Shown in pieces: positions 1 through 6,186 of a stretch of DNA of 10,986 bases. The stretch is from Rhodoferax sp. UBA5149. Lineage in GTDB: Bacteria > Pseudomonadota > Gammaproteobacteria > Burkholderiales > Burkholderiaceae_C. The notes beneath the pieces were generated by a model. That model worked only from the letters and a program-made list of their open reading frames with translations, made no database searches and was not told the origin of the DNA. Each line of letters opens with the position of its first letter. The stretch's first letter is position 1. The translations under genes and the position numbers were made by a program. Location: contig NZ_DHXT01000159.1 of assembly GCF_002413825.1 (NCBI RefSeq), forward strand, positions 20,983 through 31,968, read 5' to 3'.

Positions 1-879
1 CACGGCGGCACCGAGATGGGCCAGGGCCTGAACACCAAGGTGGCGCAAATCGTGGCCGACGAGCTCGGTGTGCCGTTTGAGCGCGTGCTGGCCACCGCCA
101 GCGACACCAGCAAGATCCCCAATGCCTCGGCCACCGCCGCTTCGGCCGGCACCGACCTGAATGGCCGAGCCGCCCAGTTTGCGGCCCGCCACGTGCGCGA
201 CAACCTGAGCGCATTCGTCTGCGGTCTGGACGGCTGCGGGGCGGGTGCCATCCGCTTCGAAGGCGGACAGGTGCTGTCCCCCAACACGACGCGCAGCTTT
301 GACGAGGTGGTGAAGCTGGCCCATGCGAACCGCATCCAGCTCTGGAGTGACGGCTTTTACCGCACGCCGAAAATCCACTACGACAAGACCACCTTGACCG
401 GGCGACCGTTTTATTACTTCGCCTACGGCGCCGCCTGCACCGAAGTGGCGATCGACACGCTGACCGGCGAGAGCCGCGTGCTCAGAGTGGACATCCTGCA
501 CGACGTCGGCCGCTCCATCAACCCCGCCATCGACATCGGCCAGATCGAAGGCGGCTTTGTGCAAGGCATGGGCTGGCTCACCACCGAGCAACTGGTGTGG
601 AACGACAAGGGGCAATTGAGCACCCACGCCCCCAGCACCTACAAGATTCCCACCGCAGGCGATGTGCCGGAACACTTCAAGGTCGATCTCTGGCCCGAAC
701 CGAATCGCGAAGACAATGTGTTCGGCAGCAAGGCCGTCGGCGAGCCGCCGCTGATGCTGGCGATCAGCGTGTACGAGGCGCTGCGCGATGCCATAGCGCA
801 GGCACGCGCAGATGGGCAGGCCGTGCGCTTGACGGCGCCGGCGACGGCGGAGAATGTGTTGCGGGCGCTGGCTGGCTGA
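1..879 (+). CDS. xdhB: Xanthine dehydrogenase, molybdenum-binding subunit (C-terminal part, 5' end outside window)
   Basis: Catalytic subunit of bacterial xanthine dehydrogenase, which oxidises hypoxanthine and xanthine to urate in purine breakdown; it works in the cytoplasm with the FAD/2Fe-2S subunit XdhA. The open frame enters from base 1, so the ATG at 16 is internal; 292 codons are visible of a usual length near 780. Visible family blocks are HGGTEMGQGL at residues 1-10, a FYRTPKI block near 119-125, DVGRSINPAIDIGQIEGG near 168-185, and GSKAVGEPP near 242-250. The Glu of that last motif (residue 248 here) matches the catalytic base, Glu730 of Rhodobacter capsulatus XdhB. The frame ends cleanly in TGA. 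No xdhC follows, although in many proteobacteria the XdhC maturation gene comes next; a convergent ATPase gene follows instead. The assignment is firm; the closest paralogues are other xanthine-oxidase-family large subunits. Confidence 0.93.
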   Translation, partial: HGGTEMGQGLNTKVAQIVADELGVPFERVLATASDTSKIPNASATAASAGTDLNGRAAQFAARHVRDNLSAFVCGLDGCGAGAIRFEGGQVLSPNTTRSFDEVVKLAHANRIQLWSDGFYRTPKIHYDKTTLTGRPFYYFAYGAACTEVAIDTLTGESRVLRVDILHDVGRSINPAIDIGQIEGGFVQGMGWLTTEQLVWNDKGQLSTHAPSTYKIPTAGDVPEHFKVDLWPEPNREDNVFGSKAVGEPPLMLAISVYEALRDAIAQARADGQAVRLTAPATAENVLRALAG

Positions 880-1153
880 CGCTGCTGAAACCACCCCTGT
901 GCACGCCGTCGCTTTCGGACCGCAAGAGACTGCAAGCGGCTGTAGAAATTCCAAAAATGCTTGCTTGATACCTGACCTTGCAGGTTGACGGTCGGCAAAG
1001 CGGCGGCGATTTCAATGACCGCACCACCCGCACCCGACCAAGAAGAGACGATCGGTATAGCCCATCCACTCAGCCAGAGAAGAGCACGCAACCAACGAGG
1101 TCGGTGCCCGAGCCAAAAAGGGACGGCCGACTCGCATTCAACATGGGCGCTAT
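880..1153. other. Convergent intergenic region, no gene seen
   Basis: This 274-bp gap separates the convergent xdhB and ATPase stop codons. Two weak inverted repeats are visible: GCAAGC at 932-937 against GCTTGC at 959-964 (21-nt loop), and ACCTG at 970-974 against CAGGT at 981-985 (6-nt loop). Neither is followed by a clear T-run, so neither can be called an intrinsic terminator. No coding frame with family resemblance was found. Confidence 0.5.
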
Positions 1154-3616
1154 TCACGCCGCCGCCCCCGGAACCAGCCAGCGCGTCAACGTAACTTTCA
1201 CGGCATCATTGACCACGAGGCAGGCGAACATGGCGTAGGCCAGAAGAACGAGGGTTTGCCACCAAGGCAGTGGCGCCAGGCTTGGCAATCCCACATAGGT
1301 CAGCGCGGTGCCGACCAGCGCATCGGCCGCGAGGGCGGCGATGAGGGTAGCGCTGGGCATCGTCGTCCAGAACCAGCGGCGTTCCCGGGCGGAGATGATG
1401 GAAAACACCGCCAGATACAGCAGCAAAAGGAAGCTGAACGTGTACAGGGCCTCGTCGTGGACAGCCAGGCCGAAGGGCGACCACGCAAACCACAGCAGTG
1501 CCAGTGCCTCGGCAAGCATGCACAGGCCCAGTGCGACCGAGACCGCGACAAAGCCACCGATGTTCCAGGTCTCGGGGTTGCGCGAAGATCGCACATGGTC
1601 GGTCGCGAGGGCGATCTTCGCGAAGTCGGTCATGAACGTCAGCAGCAGCATCGCGAAGGCGGACACGACGAACTTGCCCGTCAGCACGTAGGCGATCGCG
1701 ACAAATGCCGACTTCAGGATTGTGCGACTGATTTTGTTGATGATCCAGGTGAGGATGCGCTGGTAGATGGTGCGTCCCTGCTCAACGAGTGCGACGATGT
1801 TGCTCAAGCCGGCCTGCGTCAACACGACGCTGGCGGCGCCCTTGGCGACATCGGTGGCGGTACTGACCGCTATGCCGACCTCGGCCTGACGCAGCGCTGG
1901 CGCATCGTTGACGCCGTCGCCGGTCATGCCGGTGACGTGGCCGGCGGCTTGCAGGTGCTGCACCACCGTGTACTTGTCCTGCGGGTACACCTCCGCGAAC
2001 CCATCCACGGTTGCCAGGGAGTCCGTCTGATCGGTGTTGGTCTTCGCGCTGTCGGCTTTCAGTTCGTCGACCCGCCGGATGTTTGGCAGACCCACGCGCC
2101 TGGCGATCTCGATCGCAACCGGCAACGCATCGCCCGTCAGCATTTTCACGCCGATACCAAGACCGCGAAGGTCGGCAATGAGTTTGGCGGCATCGGGGCG
2201 AAGCGGATCGATCAGGGTCACCAGTCCGAGCAGGGTCGGCATCGCCGCTTCCGGTCCACGGGCCACCGCCAGGGTTCGGTAGCCTTTACGAGCCGAGTCG
2301 CTGACCCGCGCCTCCAGGGCTTCGATCGCGGGTGCAGCCAGGCCGCAAGCCTCGGCGACGGTGCGCACCGCACCCTTCATCACCCGCAGTCGCTGCATGT
2401 TCTGGCTGAACACAGCCTCGGTGCGCCGGGTCTTCGCGTCGAAGGGCGCGAATGAAACTGGCGTGACCGGCAACTGACCATCGAAGACTTGGCGCTTCTT
2501 GGCGGCGTCAAGAAAGGCCAGATCGATGGGGTCCTGGTCGGCCTCCTGCGACGCCAGGGCACCGGCGCGCAGCACCTCCGATTCGGTCGCATCTTCGAGC
2601 GCGATGACGCCCGTGATGGCGAGCTGATTCATCGTGATAGTGCCGGTTTTGTCCACGCACAGCACGTCCATCGTGGCGGCATCCTCGGCTGCACTCAGTC
2701 GCGTGACCAGGACGCCGCGCTTGGCGAGTTCGCTGGAACCTACCGCCATGCTCACCGTGAACATGACCGGCAGCGCCACCGGCACGGCGCTCATCAACAG
2801 CACCAGCATGAGCGGGATCATCTCGACCAACGAGGCGCCGCGCATGAGAGAGATCACCGTCACTATGCCCAACATCGTGCCGACGATCACGAACAGCCAG
2901 CGTACCACCCGGGACACGACCGCTTCAATGTGTAGCTTGGGACGTGCCTGCTGGACCAGTTCGGTGGTGCGGCCGAACAAGGTTCGCGCGCCCGTCAGCA
3001 AGACACGGGCACTGCCTTCGCCGCGCCGAACCACCGAGCCTGAAGACAGTTCGTCACCCGCCACCTTATCAATGTCAGTCGACTCGCCGGTGAGGGCCGA
3101 CTGATCGACACTCATGCTGCCGCTCAAGAGCCTCAAGTCGGCGGGAACTATGTCCCCCGAGCGCACCCGGACGATGTCGCCGGGCACCAGTTCGCGGGCG
3201 GCGATGACCTGCCAGCTTGCGTCGCGCAGCACGCGCGCGCTCACCTGCAGGCGTCGCCTCAGCGCCTGCACCACGCCCGCTGCACGGCGCTCCTGCGTAA
3301 ATCCCAAAACGGCGTTCAGGATCAGCAGCGCGGCCACGATGGCGAGGTCGGAGTACTTTCGCAGCACCGCAGACAAGACCATGATCAGTTCAAGCATCCA
3401 GGCGGACAGGCCCCAGAACTTGCCCAAAAATCGCCGCATCGGATGCTCTGGCCGTTCTTCGACTTCGTTGTAGCCATGCTCCAGGATCTGGGCTTTGGCC
3501 TCGGCGCTTGTGAGGCCGATGGCGAGGTCCACGTCCGGTGCACTCGCTGTCTCTTCGGCCGGGGAATTTACCGCGTCCAGATGCGGTGCCGCCGGCGGGT
3601 ACGGGCGCGTCACCAT
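1154..3616 (-). CDS. Plasma-membrane-type proton-efflux P-type ATPase (P3A-like)
   Basis: Integral inner-membrane pump that couples ATP hydrolysis to cation export; the motifs favour protons. Domains in order over 820 residues: N-terminal cation-ATPase segment (about 34-60), membrane helices near 70-105, actuator domain with LTGES at 175-179, helices with the M4 motif PVALP at 279-283, and the phosphorylation motif DKTGT with Asp322. These are followed by a nucleotide-binding KGA at 414-416, the hinge TGDGVNDAP at 565-573, and C-terminal helices from about 630 on. Asp664, in MTDFAKIAL, lines up with the proton-carrying Asp684 of plant AHA2 (LNDGTIMT). The segment around Asp322 closely follows the plant and fungal H+-ATPase pattern. 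The start codon has only a weak purine-rich stretch upstream, but it keeps the whole N-terminal domain. A broken universal stress protein gene lies just upstream on the same strand, probably in the same transcript. A Ca2+ or Mg2+ pump is less likely. Confidence 0.9.
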   Translation of the reverse strand: MVTRPYPPAAPHLDAVNSPAEETASAPDVDLAIGLTSAEAKAQILEHGYNEVEERPEHPMRRFLGKFWGLSAWMLELIMVLSAVLRKYSDLAIVAALLILNAVLGFTQERRAAGVVQALRRRLQVSARVLRDASWQVIAARELVPGDIVRVRSGDIVPADLRLLSGSMSVDQSALTGESTDIDKVAGDELSSGSVVRRGEGSARVLLTGARTLFGRTTELVQQARPKLHIEAVVSRVVRWLFVIVGTMLGIVTVISLMRGASLVEMIPLMLVLLMSAVPVALPVMFTVSMAVGSSELAKRGVLVTRLSAAEDAATMDVLCVDKTGTITMNQLAITGVIALEDATESEVLRAGALASQEADQDPIDLAFLDAAKKRQVFDGQLPVTPVSFAPFDAKTRRTEAVFSQNMQRLRVMKGAVRTVAEACGLAAPAIEALEARVSDSARKGYRTLAVARGPEAAMPTLLGLVTLIDPLRPDAAKLIADLRGLGIGVKMLTGDALPVAIEIARRVGLPNIRRVDELKADSAKTNTDQTDSLATVDGFAEVYPQDKYTVVQHLQAAGHVTGMTGDGVNDAPALRQAEVGIAVSTATDVAKGAASVVLTQAGLSNIVALVEQGRTIYQRILTWIINKISRTILKSAFVAIAYVLTGKFVVSAFAMLLLTFMTDFAKIALATDHVRSSRNPETWNIGGFVAVSVALGLCMLAEALALLWFAWSPFGLAVHDEALYTFSFLLLLYLAVFSIISARERRWFWTTMPSATLIAALAADALVGTALTYVGLPSLAPLPWWQTLVLLAYAMFACLVVNDAVKVTLTRWLVPGAAA

Positions 3617-3665
3617 GTGTCTGTCCGCCGCTGGCAGACTGCGGCGCTACGACGGGCGCACATGA

Positions 3666-4140
3666 TCAACTCGATTCGGATGGACCATGGCGGCCCCGTA
3701 TCAGCAGTACAGGTGCCAGTGCGATCCAGATCAAAGATTCCGCAACGCCGCCGATGAACATCCGACTCAGGCCGCGGCATCCGTGCGTGCGTGCCAATCA
3801 CAATCAGGTCGGCGCGCCGCGCCTTGGCGTTGCGGGCGATCTCATTGGCGATGCGGTCCCGAAGCGATTGAACCTCAAGCCGGACGGGTTCGGCCTCGAC
3901 CCCCGCCTTACGTGCTACCGCTGCGGCCTGTTTCAGTACTCTGTCACCGTCTCGTCGACTTGCGTTCTCATACTCCGTGAGTTCATAGGGCGACTCGGCG
4001 CTGGGCGGAACGACATCGACCACGAAGACAATGCGCAAGGCAAACTGCTGATCCTTGGCGAGCTTGATGGACTCACGCAAGGCCACTTTGGCCACACTGC
4101 TGCCATCAATGGCAACAGCGATACGTTTGAATAGGGCCAT
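3666..4140 (-). pseudogene. Universal stress protein (UspA family), frameshifted
   Basis: Small cytoplasmic ATP-binding stress protein. The N-terminal part is normal: MALFKRIAVAIDGSSVAKVAL carries the family's first strand and Asp12, and DLIVIGTH at 111-118 is the strand before the nucleotide loop. After His118 the frame changes. The next frame then reads GCRGLSRMFIGGVAES and APVLLIRGR, the expected family C-terminus, ending in TGA at 3668-3666. Three tandem GTGC units at 3783-3794 (plus strand) explain this exactly: with two units the gene would encode 156 residues and carry the GxxGx9G ATP loop. As written, translation runs off frame for 58 residues to a stop at 3610-3612, overlapping the ATPase start. 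A good ribosome site (GGAG, 7 bases before ATG) supports the start at 4140. Either the gene is broken here or the base call is wrong. Confidence 0.88.
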
Positions 4141-4648
4141 GATCGTTCTCCATTCCGACTCGCCTGCTCATGCAGTGAACAGCGCGTTGGTCAATTATCT
4201 ACCTGCTAAAGCAGAACATCGGGCATCGAGCACACCAATCGTCAAGCAACTGACGCATACTTTCGTAAGTCGGTTTTGGCTGTCAATCGACCCTGGCCAG
4301 GCCACGTCTTGAAACTGACCCGCCAGAAAGCAGCCGCTGACCAATACCAGAAAACGCTGCATTGCGAAAATTCAGACCACTTTCTCAAAACACGCATCGC
4401 CACAGGTTGGTCAAGAAAATCCGAAATAATCATCAAGGACTTGCAGTCCTGCGCAGTCGTACCCAGACCGTGGCTTCGAACGGAAATTGGTCAATTGCAT
4501 TCCGTAGCCACAAGGATATGGCACCTCGCATTCGACTGGCGCGACGGACTAACAGAGCAAGACGCGGCATGACGAAACTACGCACTCGGGTCAAACTGGA
4601 TCGACAACGGGATGTCTTATCCGACGCGATTCAAAGTCCAAGATTGGC
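4141..4648. other. Gene-free region upstream of usp
   Basis: About 500 bp without a credible coding frame. Near usp it carries the ribosome site (GGAG at 4148-4151 on the minus strand) and a candidate promoter at 4257-4286. A small perfect inverted repeat, CTGCT-AA-AGCAG, lies at 4203-4214. The octamer TTGGTCAA recurs at 4187, 4407 and 4497, and again at 4936 just outside. The stretch near 4298-4322, with CTTGAAACTGACCC, resembles ends I recall for IS21-family insertion sequences, but no transposase gene or matching partner end is visible, so no element is called. Confidence 0.4.
4257..4286 (-). promoter_or_regulatory. Candidate promoter for usp-ATPase transcript
   Basis: On the minus strand a perfect TTGACA (plus-strand 4281-4286) is followed after 18 bp by AAGTAT (4257-4262), a weak -10 with three of six consensus matches. 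It lies about 115 bp upstream of the usp ATG. The -35 is convincing and the -10 is not, so this is a candidate only. Confidence 0.3.
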
Positions 4649-4738
4649 TCAGGGCGATGACTGCCGCGGCGCATAGGTCACCACGCGGTTGCGGCCACCG
4701 TTCTTGGCTTCGTAAGACGCGCTGGCCATCCCGCCGAT
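4649..4738 (-). pseudogene. Remnant of a GGDEF (diguanylate cyclase) domain C-terminus
   Basis: The minus strand reads ASYEAKNGGRNRVVTYAP followed by a few residues and TGA at 4651-4649. This matches the last helix and strand of GGDEF domains, whose consensus end is ALYxAKxxGRNRV followed by a short tail. Only about 25 residues remain: the catalytic GGDEF loop and all upstream parts are missing, because the frame loses resemblance upstream of about 4735. It is a non-functional tail left by a rearrangement. The identification rests on one short but characteristic motif. Confidence 0.65.
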
Positions 4739-4846
4739 CATCCGGTGCTCCAATTCCCGCGCGCGTATTTCGCCGCCAAGGACCGCTGGTACGACGCGCA
4801 CGACTTTCCCGAACATACCTCCGGCCGTGGTCTGAATCGGTACTGA
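4739..4846 (+). pseudogene. Unidentified coding-like C-terminal fragment
   Basis: On the plus strand the segment from 4754 reads FPRAYFAAKDRWYDAHDFPE and continues for ten residues to NRY and a TGA at 4844-4846. Codon third positions are strongly G or C and the composition is protein-like, unlike the surrounding frames. It has no start codon or upstream domain; resemblance to any protein would have to begin at or after the junction near 4739. I do not recognise the family. It sits between two other gene tails on the opposite strand, so it is read as another remnant. Confidence 0.4.
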
Positions 4847-4871
4847 TCGTCATGGCCCGGTCGCCTCGCTA

Positions 4872-4931
4872 TCAGCGTTTGGAGATGATGTTGCGTTGAA
4901 TCTCCTTGCTGCCGCCATAGATCCAGCCGCC
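4872..4931 (-). pseudogene. Remnant of an acyl-CoA dehydrogenase C-terminus
   Basis: The minus strand reads GGWIYGGSKEIQRNIISKR followed by TGA at 4874-4872. This matches the hallmark C-terminal segment of acyl-CoA dehydrogenases (T-I-Y-G-G-T/S-x-E-I-Q-R-N-I-I), which helps bind FAD in the neighbouring subunit. Only about 20 codons survive and the same frame holds a stop inside the fdxA end, so no functional enzyme is encoded. It begins just after the fdxA stop codon, suggesting that an acyl-CoA dehydrogenase gene once lay downstream in the same direction and was lost by deletion, leaving only its tail. Confidence 0.8.
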
Positions 4932-4948
4932 GCTGTTGGTCAAGTGGT

Positions 4949-5287
4949 CTACGCTCCGTTACGATCAAGCAGGCGCAGCTTGTCCGCAATGGTCTTATAC
5001 CTCTCATGCTCAGGGAGTGGCGGCTTTTGCGTCGTAATGACGGGCCATTTGCCGCTCGCGGCAATCTCAGCATTGATTTCCAGGAATTGAAGCTGATATC
5101 CCGGCAGGTCATCGTCGGCAAAGATGGCCTCCACTGGGCACTCTGGCACGCACACACCACAGTCAATGCAAGCGCTGGGGTCAATCACCAGAAAGTTCGG
5201 CCCCTCCATGAAGCAATCGACCGGGCAGACTTGCACGCAGTCGGTGTATTTGCATTTGATGCACGATTCGGCAACGACGAAGGTCAT
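4949..5287 (-). CDS. fdxA: 7Fe ferredoxin ([3Fe-4S][4Fe-4S])
   Basis: Small soluble electron carrier of 112 residues, very like Azotobacter vinelandii ferredoxin I. Cysteines are at 9, 12, 17, 21, 25, 40, 43, 46 and 50. By comparison with that protein, Cys9, 17 and 50 hold the [3Fe-4S] cluster and Cys21, 40, 43 and 46 the [4Fe-4S] cluster. The CIDCGVCVPECPVEAIF block is the second binding motif. The C-terminal extension of about 50 residues, including the PLPEHERY stretch, is typical of the FdxA family. The gene starts 21 bp after the ferredoxin reductase stop, so the two are almost certainly cotranscribed and are probably redox partners. The leader is purine-only and very A-rich, with no clear Shine-Dalgarno; translational coupling is possible. 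It is a full-length protein with a clean TAG stop. Confidence 0.95.
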   Translation of the reverse strand: MTFVVAESCIKCKYTDCVQVCPVDCFMEGPNFLVIDPSACIDCGVCVPECPVEAIFADDDLPGYQLQFLEINAEIAASGKWPVITTQKPPLPEHERYKTIADKLRLLDRNGA

Positions 5288-5308
5288 AGACTTTTTTCTT
5301 TTTTTTGG

Positions 5309-6097
5309 TTACTTTTCGACAAAGGCGCGCTCAACCACGTAGCTGCCCTGCTTTTGCATCGACCCTTCATCGAATCCTCGTCGGTGCAGTATTTCCACGA
5401 GATCAACCAGCACACCGGGGTTGCCGCAGATCATCACTCGGTCGTGCGATGGATCGATGGCGGGTAGCCCGAGGTCGCGTTCGATATTTCCCGACTCCAG
5501 CAAGTCAGTGATACGGCCCTGCTGCACAAACGGCTCCCGCGTCGCGGTGGGGAAGTAGCGAAGCTTTTGCTGAACCGCCTCGCCGAGGTATTCGTGCGTT
5601 GGCAAGGTCTCCTTGATGTCATCGTGGTAACCCAGCTCGCTGACGTAACGCACCCCATGGACCAGAACGATGTGCTCATAGGCTTCGTAGTAGTCCGGGT
5701 CCCGCACGATGCTCATGAAAGGCGCCAGGCCCGTCCCCGTACTCAGGAGGTAGAGGTTGCGACCCGGGCGCAAGTTGTCTTTGATCAACGTCCCCGTCGG
5801 TTTACGTCCCACCAACAGCGTGTCACCCACCTGCAAGTGCTGCAAATGCGAGGTCAGGGGGCCGTCCGGCACCTTGATACTGTAGAACTCCAGATGTTCC
5901 TCGTAATGCGGGCTGACGATGCTGTAAGCGCGCAGCAAAGGACGGCCCTGAATCTCCAAACCAATCATCACGAACTGGCCAGACTGGAAGCGCAACGCGG
6001 AATTGCGTGTGGTTGTGAAGCTGAAAAGCGTGTCATTCCAATGGTGGACGCTGAGCACTTTCTCTCGAAGGAGTGCGGGACTGCTGCTTGAACTCAT
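5309..6097 (-). CDS. fpr: Ferredoxin-NADP+ reductase (bacterial Fpr type)
   Basis: Soluble FAD enzyme of 262 residues that exchanges electrons between NADP(H) and ferredoxin. The FAD-binding motif RAYS is at 56-59 and the GPLTSHL phosphate-binding block at 79-85. The NADP-binding glycine loop STGTGLAPF is at 119-127, and CGNP is at 224-227. The end YVVERAFVEK is the C-terminus typical of the Azotobacter/Rhodobacter Fpr subclass, whose last residues stack on the flavin. The gene lies 89 bp after the molybdo-enzyme gene and 21 bp before fdxA. Fpr is often a stand-alone oxidative-stress gene; here its placement points to dedicated electron supply to, or removal from, the molybdo-enzyme. The start has a weak ribosome site, but no other start keeps the FAD domain. 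Confidence 0.93.
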   Translation of the reverse strand: MSSSSSPALLREKVLSVHHWNDTLFSFTTTRNSALRFQSGQFVMIGLEIQGRPLLRAYSIVSPHYEEHLEFYSIKVPDGPLTSHLQHLQVGDTLLVGRKPTGTLIKDNLRPGRNLYLLSTGTGLAPFMSIVRDPDYYEAYEHIVLVHGVRYVSELGYHDDIKETLPTHEYLGEAVQQKLRYFPTATREPFVQQGRITDLLESGNIERDLGLPAIDPSHDRVMICGNPGVLVDLVEILHRRGFDEGSMQKQGSYVVERAFVEK

Positions 6098-6130
6098 GAG
6101 GTACTTTGGGTTTCAAATGGCTAAGTTGAT

Positions 6131-6160
6131 CCCCGCGCCGCTTCAATACAGCGCGAGGGG
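6131..6160. repeat. Imperfect hairpin between molybdo-enzyme and fpr genes
   Basis: CCCCGCGC at 6131-6138 pairs with GCGCGAGGGG at 6151-6160, giving eight GC pairs with a 2-nt bulge and a 12-nt loop. No T-run follows in the direction of transcription, so it is not a standard terminator. It could be an mRNA-processing or stability element that sets relative expression within the operon. Confidence 0.35.
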
Positions 6161-6186
6161 CGGTGACAAATGCAGGATGCGAATGC

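Noticed and set aside
639..1157. A minus-strand frame starting GTG at 1157, overlapping the ATPase stop (GTGA), with a hydrophobic stretch
   Set aside because: The frame runs on as antisense of xdhB for half its length, codon use is not coding-like, and no family resemblance was found.
1256..2455. A 399-codon plus-strand open frame
   Set aside because: It lies wholly antisense to the P-type ATPase, whose motifs are unmistakable; the long frame is a by-product of high GC content.
4362..4676. A 104-codon plus-strand frame in the gene-free region
   Set aside because: Arg-rich low-quality composition, no ribosome site, and its end overlaps the GGDEF remnant on the other strand.
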